Shown piece by piece: positions 1-12,389 of a stretch of DNA of 64,000 bases. This stretch comes from Siphonodentalium dalli (taxonomy: Eukaryota; Mollusca; Scaphopoda; Gadilida; Siphonodentaliidae): positions 49,088,760 to 49,152,759 of the forward strand of contig CP136069.1 of NCBI GenBank assembly GCA_032622095.1, written 5' to 3'. Within the stretch, counting starts at the first letter, position 1; every line of letters starts with the position of its first letter. Position numbers and translations under genes: made by a program. Below the pieces are notes generated by a model. It did not search any database and was not told where the DNA came from. It worked only from the letters and a program-made list of their open reading frames with translations.

Positions 1-2137
1 TCAAAATTGGAGCAAATTAGAACTCTTGTGTCTGACTTGCCATGTGTGTGATTTTCGTCCATGTGCATTTTTACATTTGTGTTGATAAAATAATCGGAGA
101 ACAGAATCACACAGTTTCGAAATATAGTTATTCCGTTTTAGTGGGACTTTTCAAACGTAAGGTTCAAAATTTATACAAATTTTGTTTGATTTTCTTGTGT
201 GCTTAACAAGAGCAGTATATTGCTCTGTTCGCTTAGTATATATCTTAATTTCGCGGAAGTCCACCAAATGTTGGTGAAATGTAGCGCCATATTTATTCTA
301 ATGTGTTTACACTGTTTTAAACTGTGAGAGGGTTGTAATTCCCGTAATTTATTTAATGTATTACATTTATATCTTCAATGTTTACTTAATCTATTTATTT
401 TTTGTTTATTGACACACATAATTACGATAACAATGGAGAATTCATCGTAATTTGCGTGGTTAGTCGAAAATCTACGGAATATTTTCAACGGAAAATGCCG
501 AACACAGTTCGCGAGGTCAACTGAGTTCGCATACTTTTAAAAATTTGTAAACAGTGCGGTAAATGTCTCTTTTCACATTAAATTACCGCTTTCAATTCAC
601 AACTGATGTGGGTTTCAGATCAAATAGAATGTCTTCTGCGGAAAATATCCGTTTATTGTCGCAATTGTGATATTTTATTTCATATAATTGTTGTTTTATT
701 TGAGCGGGTCATTAACGCTTAACTTGTGTCATAAGAAGGCATAGGGCGCGATCTCGGACTAAACACCAGCAAATCGCCATACAAATATCTTAGCTGGTAC
801 GAGAAGACTTGGACTACCTGATGTACAGAATTTCAACAAACTTTTCGGTCGTATATTCACACTAAATATACCAAAACCATACAGCATATAAGTCAAAATG
901 AAGATTAATGTCCCGTATATATGGACACTTAACGGGCAGTTCATAACACCTCATAACTGGCTGTGAAAATGCATGACTTGCTCGATATGGAGCACAAAAA
1001 CGTGTTTATGGGGACAGGTTACGTGGCATGAGTGTATGCACGAGTAAACATTGCTTATACGGATAATACATGTAATATTTTGGATACACAATACGAAATA
1101 GGCGTGAAACACCTTGTTCTGGTCTCAAAAACATCAAAATACTGCATGATCGCCGAAAATAAAAAAAACCAGCCCGACCACAACGTTGTTGCCATGAAAA
1201 CAACAACGGTGTTGTCATTTTTTCGCTGCTGTTGACCCACTTCGATTGGGATTTTATTGAACATTTAGGCCATTGGAGAATTGGGGCCGTTACCAGCATG
1301 ATCGGGGATAATTTTTCTTACGTGGAGAATACCAGCGGGGTGTCAAATTGTGTTCAGGGGTGAGCAAATAAGGCTTTCATGTCGAGGAACCATTGTCAGA
1401 ATGCCCACCCTGGCATTTTGTATAGGCTATTTCTCAGCCGTACAAACAAACAGAGAGCAAGGGAATCGCTCATTCGTTGGGTATAATATCCTTCTTCAGG
1501 GCTGTGGGGGTCTCATTATTATAAATATGCACATTAACTCTCCATCCCGATTTTGGTGATCAGCCCTCTCCCACCCGCTTGCGAATTTCGCCAAAAACAC
1601 CGTACAACGGCGTTTCGCCACACCCCAACGACCAAACGCACACCACAACGGTGAAACGGTTGGTCAGTGTGCCACATGTACATATACTGTATGCACTAGT
1701 GTAATTCACAAGAGCCTCAGTGTCAACAACAACACCGTAAACAATGAACTGACGCCGGGCAGTGACGGATGATCACATATCTACAATTCCAACTTTACAA
1801 TTACACGGACCAATTCATCCTGTGTTCATAAATTTTCAATGAAACGTGTGGATATGAGACATTGTCATCATTCGCCATGTTATCGTCAAGTTATTACGAC
1901 AATTTACCGGGAGTACACTATTGGTTGGATGTTCTTATCAAACAATCTTTGGCTGACTCACTGATATTGATACTACGTGGTTGTGATACCACTATACAGT
2001 CTGATGCATCATGCTTTAAAATTTCATGGAAAATGTGTGACCACAGGGGAACATTGTCGCCAAGTCATTGCGCACAGTTATTATGGGATCTGCTGTTGTC
2101 TTGAAGGTTCCAATCCCAACTAGCTGTTATTGATATA
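1..2137. other. no gene recognised
   Basis: AT-rich sequence with only short, unconvincing open frames (at most about 100 codons, overlapping on both strands). I see no protein family, RNA gene or clear repeat here. Confidence 0.5.
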
Positions 2138-2635
2138 CAGTACCAGTCAAACGAAGTGGTATATTGAGCGCGCTATTTTCGCGCCCAATATCACACTACT
2201 ATTACAAGTGGAAACGCTTATAAGCATGTTGCTTGTGATATTATTGTAATATTTTGGGCTTATAATATCTCAATATTTTGCGCTTAATATTGCGACATCT
2301 TGCGCTCAAAATTGTGACATTTAAATCAAATTATTGCTTCTTCTATATTGTTTATTGTATAAATAGAGACAATGTTTTAGATATGTATATAATTATAATT
2401 GTAAAAGCTAAATGTACACTATATTTACACTATATGCACAGTATTTATCTAATATAAATATAACACTATATATCGGGTCTGTATGACATTTAGCGCGCTT
2501 AGTATCGCAATATTTTGCGTTCAATATTGCAATAATAAGCGCGACAGATTTTTGGTAGTGTGCTATAATCACGCCTTTTTCTAAATTAAGCAATAAAGGT
2601 GCGCCTAAAAATACCACTTCTTCTGACTGGTACTG
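2138..2635. mobile_element. Tc1/mariner-like MITE
   Basis: The ends are inverted repeats of about 25 bp. The left end begins CAGTACCAGTCAAACGAAG, and the right end is its near-complement ending CTTCTTCTGACTGGTACTG. TA dinucleotides flank both sides (2136-2137 and 2636-2637), the target duplication expected for the Tc1/mariner superfamily. The ~500-bp interior is AT-rich with scattered GCGC words and has no transposase frame, so the element is non-autonomous. The superfamily call rests only on the TIR and TA duplication. Confidence 0.6.
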
Positions 2636-2654
2636 TATTGTCATGATGTACGGA

Positions 2655-3515
2655 TTCACCTCCCATATAAAAATGTACCTGGGTAAATCCACCCAGGTTT
2701 TTTGGGCCGAAACCCAGGTAAAAATCTATCTACCAAGACATCCACCAACTATCAAGACCCCGCGAAACCTGGGTTTTACCATGATTTACCCACCTGAAAC
2801 TGGATAAAAACCCTGGTATGGGTAAACCTGGGTGTAATTACCCAGGTGACCACACCCAGGTGTACCCTACCTGGGTGTTTCCCACCCAGGTCTACCCTGG
2901 TGTTTCCTACCTGGGTGTTTCCCCACCCAGGTGTACCATGGTGTTATTTACCCAGGTGTACCCTGGTGTTTCCTACCTGGGTGTTTCCCATCCAGGTTAC
3001 CTAGGTGTTATTCACCCAGGTGTACCCTGGTGTTTCCTACCTGGGTGTTTCCCACCCAGGTGTACCTTGGTGTTATTCACCCAGGTGTACCCTGGTGTTT
3101 CCTACCTGGGTGTTTCCCACCCAGGTGTACCTTGGTGTTATTCACCCAGGTGTACCCTGGTGTTTCCTACCTGGGTGTTCCCCACCCAGGTGTACCTTGA
3201 TGTTTCCAACCCAGGTATACCTTGGTGTTTTTTTTACGCCGGTGTACCTTGGTGTTTTCTTACCCAGGTGGATTTCCCATTGAGATGCACCTGGGTTAGA
3301 AAACCCCAAGGTACACCCAGGTAAGGAAACACCAAGGTACACCTGGGCAGGAAAACACCAAGGTACACCTGGGTAAGAAAACACCAAGGTACACCTGGGA
3401 AAGAAAACACCAAGGTACACCTGGGTAAGAAAACACCAAGGTACACATGGGTAGGAAACACCAAGGAACACCTGGGTGAATAACACCAAGGTACACCTGG
3501 GTGGGGATACCAAAG
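2655..3515. repeat. CCTGGGTG minisatellite, head-to-head arms
   Basis: From about 2690 to 3280 the plus strand repeats a degenerate ~27-54 bp unit built from CACCCAGGTGTACC and TGGTGTTTCCTACC. From about 3290 to 3510 the same unit appears in reverse complement (ACACCAAGGTACACCTGGG). The block is therefore a large inverted repeat of minisatellite units. It opens with the word CCCATATAAAAATGTACC at about 2662, which recurs in inverted form at the right end of the related block at 16.6-16.9 kb. The open frames here are by-products of the repeat period. Confidence 0.85.
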
Positions 3516-4440
3516 TGAAATGATGAGGATGGCAATGAAGTAGATTTTGATGGGATGCAGGGGTATTGTTATCAATGGAGTTGTTTTAGTATAATAGAAC
3601 ATTAAGGAAACTGATTGTGCAGCAATACAAGTTTATTCAAGGACAACAAACTAACTAAAGATAAAATACATGTATAGAAACACATGTAATATATAAATAT
3701 ATAAACTCATTAAACTGCATGGGTTAAAACTTACTGACAACAAGAGTTGGGTTAAAATTTTGATTAAAAAACACTTGCAAAGTCCCTCTTCATACATGTA
3801 TATGGTATGTTAGGCAAGTTACATGTACATGTAGTTGCAATGTATACTAGTACCGGTACATGACATACCGGTGGACACAAAAATCATTATTTTAGTTCCA
3901 ATGTCATTTACCAGAATACATGTACATGTTGTACCTTGCAACTACATCTACAGTGAGGTAGTTTTGTCTCATTTAAACTTTCTAAATGGGTTTCTCCCTT
4001 TGAATGACATAAACTAATGTGAGTATACACATGAGCTGTGGTGTGAAATACACACCAAAAAATTATTTCTTAGTCTGAGGACATGTTTCCTGTCATTATC
4101 TTACTGCTTACAAATATAGATTTGTAATAATGTGCTGTAATGCTCCAGAAATAGTCATATTTTGTCCTGGTTGATAAGAACATATTATTTCTTAGTGTTA
4201 GAAGGACATGTTGTCTGATATTATTTGACTCATAAACCCCCAAATGTACATGTAAACAGAACATTCAGGAAAGAGACACACCATCTTTATCCTGTTTTAT
4301 ATCAGTACTAAGTAGCAATATTGATCAGATAGCAAAATATGCTATAAATAGATTTCAGATGGTAGAGATTAAACAATCACATTAATTGCACCAACTCGAA
4401 ACAGTTAACATACCCTGTAGAATACAGACTATGATCAAGG
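3516..4440. other. AT-rich intergenic sequence
   Basis: No gene is recognised. The stretch is rich in the palindromes ACATGT and TACATGTA (for example around 3820-3850 and 3917-3930), a feature seen throughout the window. Confidence 0.5.
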
Positions 4441-4689
4441 AGGGTGTCACACACACCCCACCCCGCTTTGGTATGTGATATTCAAGCCATTTTCAGGTGG
4501 TATGCTATATACATGTACATACCCAATGTTATCTGGTACTAGGATTTCACACGGCAATATAACCGGCATTCACGATTCAGCAAAAAGGCTAGTATGCAGA
4601 TATAATAGCAGAAAATTATAAATTTTTTGAGTATTTTCCAGCTTAAACAGACCCAAGTGATATATTTTTATCTAATTCAGTCTAATGGC

Positions 4690-5048
4690 TCTTGATATGT
4701 TGATGTTTTGGATACTATTTCAGCAAATGTGAGAAAAAGTGTCCCCTAACTCCGATACTACATTTCAGAACAATCCAACCAGTGTCCCATGAAATGGTGG
4801 ATAATAAACTATCATACCAAATTTGATTCAGATTTGATCACACAAACTAAAATTATGTTGCGGAAACCAGAAATTAACACGATTCTAAGTCGAAAAAGGG
4901 CCATAACTCTCGCAAAAATGAGCGGAGCACACCTATAACTTGACCTGTATTTTGGTCTGATAAACTTACATACCACATTTGGTTCAGATATGATCACACA
5001 AACTGAAGTTATCATCCGGAAACCTACAATTTTCAAAGTTTAAATGTC
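4690..5048. repeat. interspersed repeat of 'GGGCCATAACTC' type
   Basis: Two imperfect copies of a unit with ATACCAAATTTGATTCAGAT, GATCACACAAACT and CGGAAACC occur about 175 bp apart, on either side of AAAAAGGGCCATAACTCTCG. This word set resembles repeats I know from mollusc and other marine invertebrate genomes. It has no coding capacity, and its class is not known to me. Confidence 0.5.
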
Positions 5049-5053
5049 TATTA

Positions 5054-5434
5054 GGCGACACCAATTTTTAAGTCTGGTTTACGAACATGTGGGCTGATGT
5101 GGGGAGAAAAAAAGTAGATGCAGGAGGGGGAAAAAAATAAAAATAAAAAAAATTGTCCCCCCCAATTTATATCAAGTAAATCTTGAAATTTTACATAAAT
5201 TTTACAAAAATTGTGAAAAAAAACTTTTAAAATGAAATTCTGAACCAAACAAGACATTTCTTGTCATGAAAATATGGATCTGCAAATGATCATAAGCAGA
5301 ACCGGATGCGACAGCACATGAAAATCAGTACGCGTGTAAAAAAATTTGGGACAAAAAAGTAAAAAACAAATTCATGAAATGGAAAAAAAGTTGTAGGAGG
5401 TGTTCGTAAACCGGACTTAAAAATTGGTGTCGCC
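5054..5434 (+). mobile_element. PIF/Harbinger-like MITE, copy 1
   Basis: The 381-bp element has long terminal inverted repeats (over 30 bp) starting GGCGACACCAATTTTTAAG and ending in the complement. TTA flanks it directly on both sides (5051-5053 and 5435-5437), matching the 3-bp TWA target duplication of PIF/Harbinger elements. The interior is poly-A/T rich and encodes nothing. A second copy in the opposite orientation lies at 12390-12768. Superfamily is inferred from the duplication length and TIR only. Confidence 0.65.
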
Positions 5435-5464
5435 TTATGTGTATATAACTCATATAGCTAACTA

Positions 5465-6409
5465 TTAAAGGTGCTCAATCAGATTCGATGGTCCCCATAT
5501 AATTAGATTCCAACAACAACATTTTTTTTAGAAATGCTGCTTCAGTAATATCAGAATCGATTAATTGCCCAAAAATAATGCTAACCACTGTCAACTACAT
5601 GTATAGTATAAAATCGCCTGATACGTTATATTTATCAACATGCTGTTCGACGAAGTTTGACCTTATTATCAACACAAAGCCTCTTCATTTTAGAGTTATC
5701 CATCTTCATCCGCAATTTGGTCTGAGACCGTCGGCTCGTCAAATTTTTCTGGGCCACTATTAAGTATCGATGGTGATAAATATTAAAATTTCAAAAATTG
5801 ATATCTAATAACTCTGAGCTTTGATACATGTAGGTGGGTCCCTCGACTTGATTAAAATATTTTTACCCCCCCCCCCGATTCCATATACATGTATATGTAA
5901 ATAGCAAATGAGGGGCACTTAATCGGATTATGCATCTTTAAACTGTATTTGAATTTAAAGATGCATAATCTGATGATTAAGGGCCCCCTGAATTAATGCT
6001 CGCACATTACTCTTTATTTGGACTTGGGGGGTAAAAGATATTTGGTACGAGTCGAGGAACCCACCACCTATCAAAGCTCAGAGTTATTAGATATCAATTT
6101 TTGAAATATACTATTTTTCACGATCAAGAATTAATAGTGGCCCACGGTCTCGGACCAAATTTCAGATCAAGATGGATAACTCTAAAATCAAGAGGCTTTC
6201 TGTTGATAATAAGGCCAAATTTTGTAGAACAACATGTTGATAAATAACATATGTCAGGCAATTGTATACTTTAGTTGACAGTGGTTAGCATTATTTTAGG
6301 GCAATTAATCAATTCTGATAACGTAACTGAAGCAGCCTTTCTAAATACAAATGTATGATGTTGGAATCTGATTATATGGGTATCATCGAACCGGATTGAG
6401 TACCTTTAA
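5465..6409. mobile_element. ~945-bp foldback element
   Basis: The two halves are imperfect reverse complements of about 470 bp each, meeting near 5945-5955 (words around GATGCATCTTTAAA and TTTAAAGATGCATAATC). The outer ends read TTAAAGGTGCTCAATC and GATTGAGTACCTTTAA. Matching pairs include CAACATGCTG with its complement near 6230, and the ATTAATTGCCC / GGGCAATTAAT pair. A C-run lies near 5868-5877. No transposase is present. TTAA at each end could be a target duplication, but it is also part of the inverted repeat. Confidence 0.7.
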
Positions 6410-7010
6410 AATGAACTGTATCCAGTATAAACATGTTAAACCTGATAATTAATTAGAGCATGCAGTCCCTGTTGACATGCGGTATCCGCTGGTAATCTTA
6501 CCACAGTAATATGTGTTAACTGTGATAACCAAGTTAATTGTTTTTACCACAAAAATTCTGAATTCTATCTAGACATTTTGAAACAATAAAAAAAAATTCT
6601 GGTGTGATTACAATGTCAACTTTAAAACAAAATTCATATTAACATCGCATGAAAAATACAGCCTAACTGCAAATGTGAGGTGGACCACATTCTGCGGCGG
6701 TATAACTGACTGCGGTTGATCGCATGAACACGCCTGAATACTGCAGTAATACCCGAGTAATATAAGGCGAGTTGATTAATTAAAGCATAGCTGTAATTTT
6801 ACATGTATGTTCTATAGACTTTGTTGGGAAAGAGAATATAGCTGTGCGACAATGTTAATCCTGATGAGCTAAGTTAGAAATTTTTCAATCGAAACCTCAT
6901 AAAAAAAATTTGAAATTCAATTCTCAATTTTCGAACACTTCTAGGAAATTGTTCAAAAATATTGTTAAAAGATGCCCATTCGATTTGACACTGTAAATAT
7001 ACCCTGTTCA
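6410..7010. other. no gene recognised
   Basis: AT-rich sequence in which I see no coding or structured feature. Confidence 0.4.
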
Positions 7011-7130
7011 AGTGTTCCTGCTAATGTGCTATGATGCGGTTGGGTCCTGCTTATTTGCTATGAATTGCACTACCCGCATCATAGCAATTCAGCAGGACCA
7101 CCAGCATCATAGCATATTAGCAGGACCACT
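7011..7130. repeat. 120-bp hairpin repeat
   Basis: The arms pair GTTCCTGCTAATGTGCTATG with CATAGCATATTAGCAGGACC. A second internal GGTCCTGCT/AGCAGGACC pair surrounds GCTATGAATTGC. This makes a compound hairpin of about 120 bp, probably a small foldback MITE. Coding is absent. Confidence 0.6.
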
Positions 7131-7550
7131 TGGCCAGTGGTAAAATAGTTTGTTTTCCATACGGATACGTGTTTTCAAATAATCATGTAATGATATCTAA
7201 CATACATGTATATGATCCCATTTATAAGTTTTATTCATCACGGCCAGATAAACTTTGTATACAGACAGTTTTACCAAACTTAGAATTTTTATTAGGTGCT
7301 TTCATTGTAGCTGTAATTACTAGTATTAAAAGAGTGCTCAATAAAGTTTGTTTTATCATTTATGCTCATTTGGAATTTGGATGCTATTTAATTCTGTTTA
7401 TCTATATAATTGGCTGCACTGCTAAATTTTGACTCATTTCAGTCATTTGATGTCAGTACATGTAGTTGTCCATCGAAATGGCGAACACAACCAAAGACAA
7501 ATTACAAGAGGAAAGACAACAAATACATTTGATGTGCACTAAAACAGATA

Positions 7551-7715
7551 CAGTAGTGCCCTAAGAAATCGACCCCTTAACCACAGCAGAATTATGTGTA
7601 ACTTTCAGGATTTAGTCGGATATATGGCTTGTTGCCATTCATCGGAAAGCTCTCCCCGAGTTTAATACCCGTAATTCTGCTGTGGTTAAGGAGTCGATTA
7701 ATTAGAGCATTACTG
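7551..7715. mobile_element. CAGTAATGC hairpin MITE, copy A (deleted)
   Basis: It begins CAGTAGTGCCCTAAG and ends GAGCATTACTG, with TA on each side, suggesting a Tc1/mariner-type target duplication. Inner words include CCACAGCAGAATTATG, GGATTTAGTCGG and CATTCATCGGAAAGC. Compared with the copy at 9208-9422, most of the right arm is deleted. Confidence 0.6.
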
Positions 7716-9207
7716 TAGTTACAAATGTATGTCTAGCCTCCTGTTGTGTCACTAATAAGATCTTTAATTCACATATGGTACACATGTACATGTACTATAT
7801 AGTACCCTTTTTTTTTTTTTCTTTTTTTTCTTTTTTTCTCTTTTTCTTATTCTTTCTTTTCCTTTTCCTCTTTTCTTTTCTTTTTTTCTTTTTTTCTTTT
7901 TTTTTCCTCATCTTTAGTTTAATTCCTTTTTTTCTTTTCTCCTTTTTCTTTTATCTTCAATGAAATTTAAGTTTACCCCCGATATTCTAAGTCCGCTCGA
8001 CTAAGATGGGTTTTTTCTCGAAAACTGATATCTGAATATACATGACTTTTTGTACGTCTTCCACTGGTTGGTATTCCCTCTAAAATGACTAATTTTAACT
8101 GATTAGATTAGCCCTGGTATGGAAAACTCTAACTGTTATAGCCCGATGAGCGGTTTACTGCCAACAGCGGTGATGATATGATGACCAGCGTTGTGCATGG
8201 CATATGTTGATCCAGGTAAGAATGCTACCATACATTCCAAACATTCATTAAATATCTTATTAATAGTAACCCAAACTACACAAGAGACTAGTATAACTAA
8301 GATTGGGCTCGATTAATGATGTGACACTTTCAGTACTTCATTTACTAGTAGCCTGGTACTGGTGGGCCTGGCTACAGATACTTGTTTGGCGTGTTTGAGG
8401 CCTGTGGCACAAGGGCAGCAGAATTAAAATTTCTCTTATTGTAGTGTAGTACATGTACATGAATAGTACCGGTAGTACAGCACACAAAGAGGTATATAGT
8501 ACCGGCACATGTACATGTATTCTCTCTGTTTTCACACATGTTTTTTTTCAATTTAACAACATGAGTCTTTTATGACACATACATGTACTAAAGTGAAAGT
8601 AGGCCTACATGTATATAATGTGCACCCAGTATACCGGTACATGTACTGATATATTACATTGCAATACAGTCCGAGTACAATGATATAGCAAAATTATGCA
8701 TAGTAGAATAACAACCTTTTGTACAAACAGTCCTGACAATGATATACCGGGATATCATGGTGATAGTTCATACATTTGGAATTACCGAATACCTGAGTTT
8801 GTGGATAGACCGCTTCATGCGATGTTTATGTGAATTTTTATTTTTAAGTCGGCATTGCGTACGGTAGTCCTATAAACCACACCAGAGAATAGCAATTGTC
8901 GGTCAGTGACCAACTTCTTATGTTTATGCAATCGATACAATCCGGTTCTGCTTTTGATGTCCAGTTCGATATTTGTGGTGTGTTCTTGTGCAAAAATATA
9001 ATTCTAACTAATGCGCCAAAAATCAGGTTTATAAATTTATCCATTCTTGAGCAAGAGCAACTCGTAAAACTTGTATGGTATAACATTCCAAACTGAGTAT
9101 TTCTGCTATCAAACCATATGATAATAATGTTGAACCGGACATCGAAATCTGAACCGCATTTATGGATTGCAGCACGTGATGTTGAATAAACAGTTATAGA
9201 GGATATA
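7716..9207. other. polypyrimidine tract and ACATGT-rich spacer
   Basis: From about 7807 to 7960 the plus strand is almost pure T and C, a simple-sequence tract that could adopt triplex structure. From 8440 to 8660 the sequence is dense in ACATGT, TACATG and ACCGGTAC palindromes. No gene is recognised. The apparent open frame in the T/C tract is low-complexity (Phe, Leu, Ser). Confidence 0.6.
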
Positions 9208-9422
9208 CAGTAATGCTCTAATTAATCGACTCCTTAACTACAGCAGAATTATGGGTAACTTTTCAGGATTTAGTCGGAAATATGGGTTGATGCCATTCAT
9301 CGGAGCTCTCGGTGAGAGCTTTCCGATGAATGGCAACAAGCCATATTTCGGACTAAATCCTGAAAAGTTACCCATAATTCTGCTGTAGTTAAGGAGTCGA
9401 TTAATTAGCTCTAGAATTACTG
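9208..9422. mobile_element. CAGTAATGC hairpin MITE, copy B (intact)
   Basis: A nearly perfect 215-bp palindrome. The arms run from CAGTAATGCTCTAATTAATC through TTCAGGATTTAGTCGG and back, and the centre lies near 9309 (GAGCTCTCGGTGAGAGC). TA flanks both ends. There is no coding capacity. It is the best-preserved of three copies in this window (7551-7715, here, and 41623-42010). Confidence 0.75.
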
Positions 9423-10956
9423 TAACATGGTTTATAATATACAAATGTATACTGTATGGGAAACATCAGAGGTTTACAAAGTAATAAAAACATTTGATTT
9501 GTTCTTTATTCTTGTGGTTATATACACGTACATGTATACATGTATTCTAAAAATAAATGTCCTTTACAACGTGGATCAATGAAATGCGGTTGTTGCATTT
9601 AAAATGCATTGAGGGTGCATTGTGTCACGCCACTTTGTAAATGCCTTAATGACAGCATTTAAATTAAATGCACTGCATTGGGAATAATCGCAGTCGCATT
9701 GAAATTACCGATCATTGCGCCGAAAAAGTATACTAGTATGAACACCCAAATAACGATACGATAGTGTATTTTGCAATTTTAGTTATAATTTTGTTTAATT
9801 TAAATTCACATCTGAATAATTCTGTGTTATTTTCCCACTCCTGGTGTACATGTATATGTTCGGAATCGGACATTCATGATGTAGTTTTCCATTCAAAATG
9901 GAATAAACATAAATAAACACTGTTGACATTAATTGTTTTATAATCAGAATCTGAGAATCATGATTCTCATTTTGATTCTAGTAAAAAGTCTTGATTCCCT
10001 GTAGAAAGTGATACACTAACATTTTGATTATTGCCAAAAATCTGATGGATTTTAAGGCCTGCATCAAGACATTTGTTTGTGAATAAATCAAGGTAAATGT
10101 GTTAAAATATGAACGCATTTACAAATGCGTTGCTCCAAAATCGCAAAGTAGATTCGAACATGTGGTCGCTTTTCTAAGAAATTTGTGAGTGGTCTGTACA
10201 TGCACATACATGTAAGTTACTTGACCAATTACACAAGGAGTCGAGGGACACAATCAATGAGGACGTTTGTACTAAAAAATATTTTTTTACGCAAGGAACG
10301 AACACAAGGCCACTTTCTTAATTTATATTATGAGCCAACAAGACAGATCGTAAATCGCTGTTATATGACAATATATGTGGCCATCATAATGGTCGACAGG
10401 CATGACGCCAACAAAAACCAATCTGTCAGGCCAATATAAAGAAGTCGCGACTTATTGCTGGTGGAACCTATTAAAGGCATCGTTCCATTTCGTTAATAAC
10501 AACTTACATGTAACATTCACCTCCACCTCTTTACTCTTGGGCTCCAAATAAATATGCATGCACCAGCTGCATCCACGTTTATTATTTTTCTTGGGAAATC
10601 CCCCCCCTTGCACAGTGCTTATTTGGGTCTGCACGTTTATTAATATTTTGAAGCTATGAAAATTTAAATCAGCACAAATTCAAGATTTCTATATGATTCA
10701 GATGTAAAAATGATCAACACGTCTACATTAGTTACTAGCTAAACAAGACATTTTGTCATATGTTTATACTTTACTGTGAAATTGCGTTTCTTCCGTTCTC
10801 CATGAACGGATTCTCAAAATGTTTGGTTTTCCAAAAAACAAGGATTCGAACTGTCTGAACTGAACTCCATGCGTTTGTTTAAATAGATGAATAAATAATG
10901 GGAAAGACATACAATCCTAGTTCATAATGAATTTAAGTATATAAATATAAATAATA
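9423..10956. other. spacer with GCATT-rich repeats
   Basis: Around 9585-9735 and again near 10110-10130 the sequence is dense in GCATT/AATGC words, including the palindromic pair GCATTTACAAATGC. This suggests a decayed foldback element of about 530 bp. The segment at 10450-10640 resembles the inverse of 11340-11470, sharing C-runs, TTATTTGGGTCTG and CACTTTTATT-like words. No gene is recognised. Confidence 0.35.
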
Positions 10957-11083
10957 AACGGCGGATTCAACGTGGTCATGGATTTTGACCGTGTTAAAAT
11001 AATCAGCAAACTCTGCATGAACCCCGAAGTTTGCTGATTTTTTCTCGCGGTCAAAACCCCATGACCGCATTGAAACCGCCGTT
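10957..11083. repeat. 127-bp hairpin repeat
   Basis: The outer arms are AACGGCGGATTCAACG with GGTCATGG on the left, and CCATGACCGCATTGAAACCG on the right. An inner stem pairs AATCAGCAAACT with AGTTTGCTGATT. It is probably a small foldback MITE. Confidence 0.6.
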
Positions 11084-11510
11084 CATTTCTTATATGAATA
11101 ACACAATTTAAGATTGGTGAATTATTTCTTTTGGTTAATTTAATAAACGTACAGGACCAAATAACGATCGTACAGGTGGGAATTTTACCTCGATTTTAAT
11201 AATCGTACATTAGGCACTCAAGAGTAGTACATATTCAAGTATGTGGCAAACCAAAAAAACACCACATGATACATACATGTACCTGTACTACATGTTGACT
11301 CGTATACCTGAACCTGCTATAAAAATTATTTGGTTAACCACAGTTGATGTTTTGCTCAGAGTTCCCCCTGCACTATTATTTGGGTCTGTACTTTTATTAA
11401 CTTTCAATGGAATTTCCCCCCCCCCCGCACTATTATTTGGGCCTGCACTTTTATTTGGAGCCTGAGAGTAAGTTGCATTGACATTTATTTTCACGAATTA
11501 CCATGCTAAA

Positions 11511-12203
11511 GGCCAAAGAAAAAAGATTGTATGTTTCCGGTAAAAAAATTTAGGGTAGGTAGGTAGGGAATTTTTTTTATTTTATTTTATTTTGATATTT
11601 TTTATCCAGCTGCAGAAATATTGAACTACCTCGACCAAAGTGACATAAAATGCCAACCCGTGCCATGGGGAAAGTATTACTTGATCAACACAGTGGAAAT
11701 ATACATTAAGATTGATAAAAAATCAAACTTACTTCATGCTTACGTATGTTTTTTATTATATCTAATACCACATTTTCATAAATTTGGCTATAAACTTGGT
11801 ACAAAATTGATGTCACTAACTTTTTATAAGAATTTTACCAATAATACCGCCATTATACCGTACATGTATTGTGACGATTACATCCCATTGTCTGGGGGTA
11901 GCCAGTACACCCACCGAGCATGCCTGGTTTTTGGAAACAGTAGCTACTAGTACATGTATACACCTAATATATGCAGTGATAACCTCTTTACATGTATATA
12001 TACAGATACACACCCACCATGTCTGTTGATAGTGTTCCATAAGTCCCAAACAAGACATAAAGCAGGCAGGAGATCCACTCTCAGGAAATTAAAATTGCGA
12101 AAATTTTGACTTTTTCTCAAAATATCAATAAAAAGTTTAGGGTCGGCGGGTTATTTTTAGGGTCGGTCGATGTACGGAAACATAGTATCTTTTTTCTTTG
12201 GCC
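11511..12203. mobile_element. ~690-bp TIR element
   Basis: The left end reads GGCCAAAGAAAAAAGAT then GTATGTTTCCGG. The right end is the complement (CGGAAACATAGTATC then TTTTTTCTTTGGCC). Next to each end are GGGTAGG- or GGGTCGG-type short direct repeats with TTTAGGGT. TAA lies just outside both ends, compatible with a 3-bp target duplication. The interior contains short frames that match nothing I recognise. Confidence 0.5.
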
Positions 12204-12389
12204 TAAGGAACATTGCAACTGGTTTGAAGTAACATGACCGCGTTGCGTCAACACTGGAACTGCATTGATGGTAATTTTCAACATGGTCTCACTGAGGTTC
12301 TATCAAATATAAATACTAGTATGGTTGAGGCCAACTTGAGGGAGACAATTATTTTGAGAATATGTGATCCTGTGTTAACATGAGCCTAA

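Noticed and set aside
2818-3602. Overlapping Pro/Tyr/Val-rich frames of 79-168 codons
   Set aside because: They are translations of the CCTGGGTG minisatellite in several frames and on both strands.
7775-7963. 62-codon Phe-rich frame
   Set aside because: It is the translation of a T/C simple-sequence tract.
11540-12170. Telomere-like GGGTAGG / TTTAGGGT words
   Set aside because: They are short, irregular, and placed symmetrically as subterminal repeats of a TIR element.
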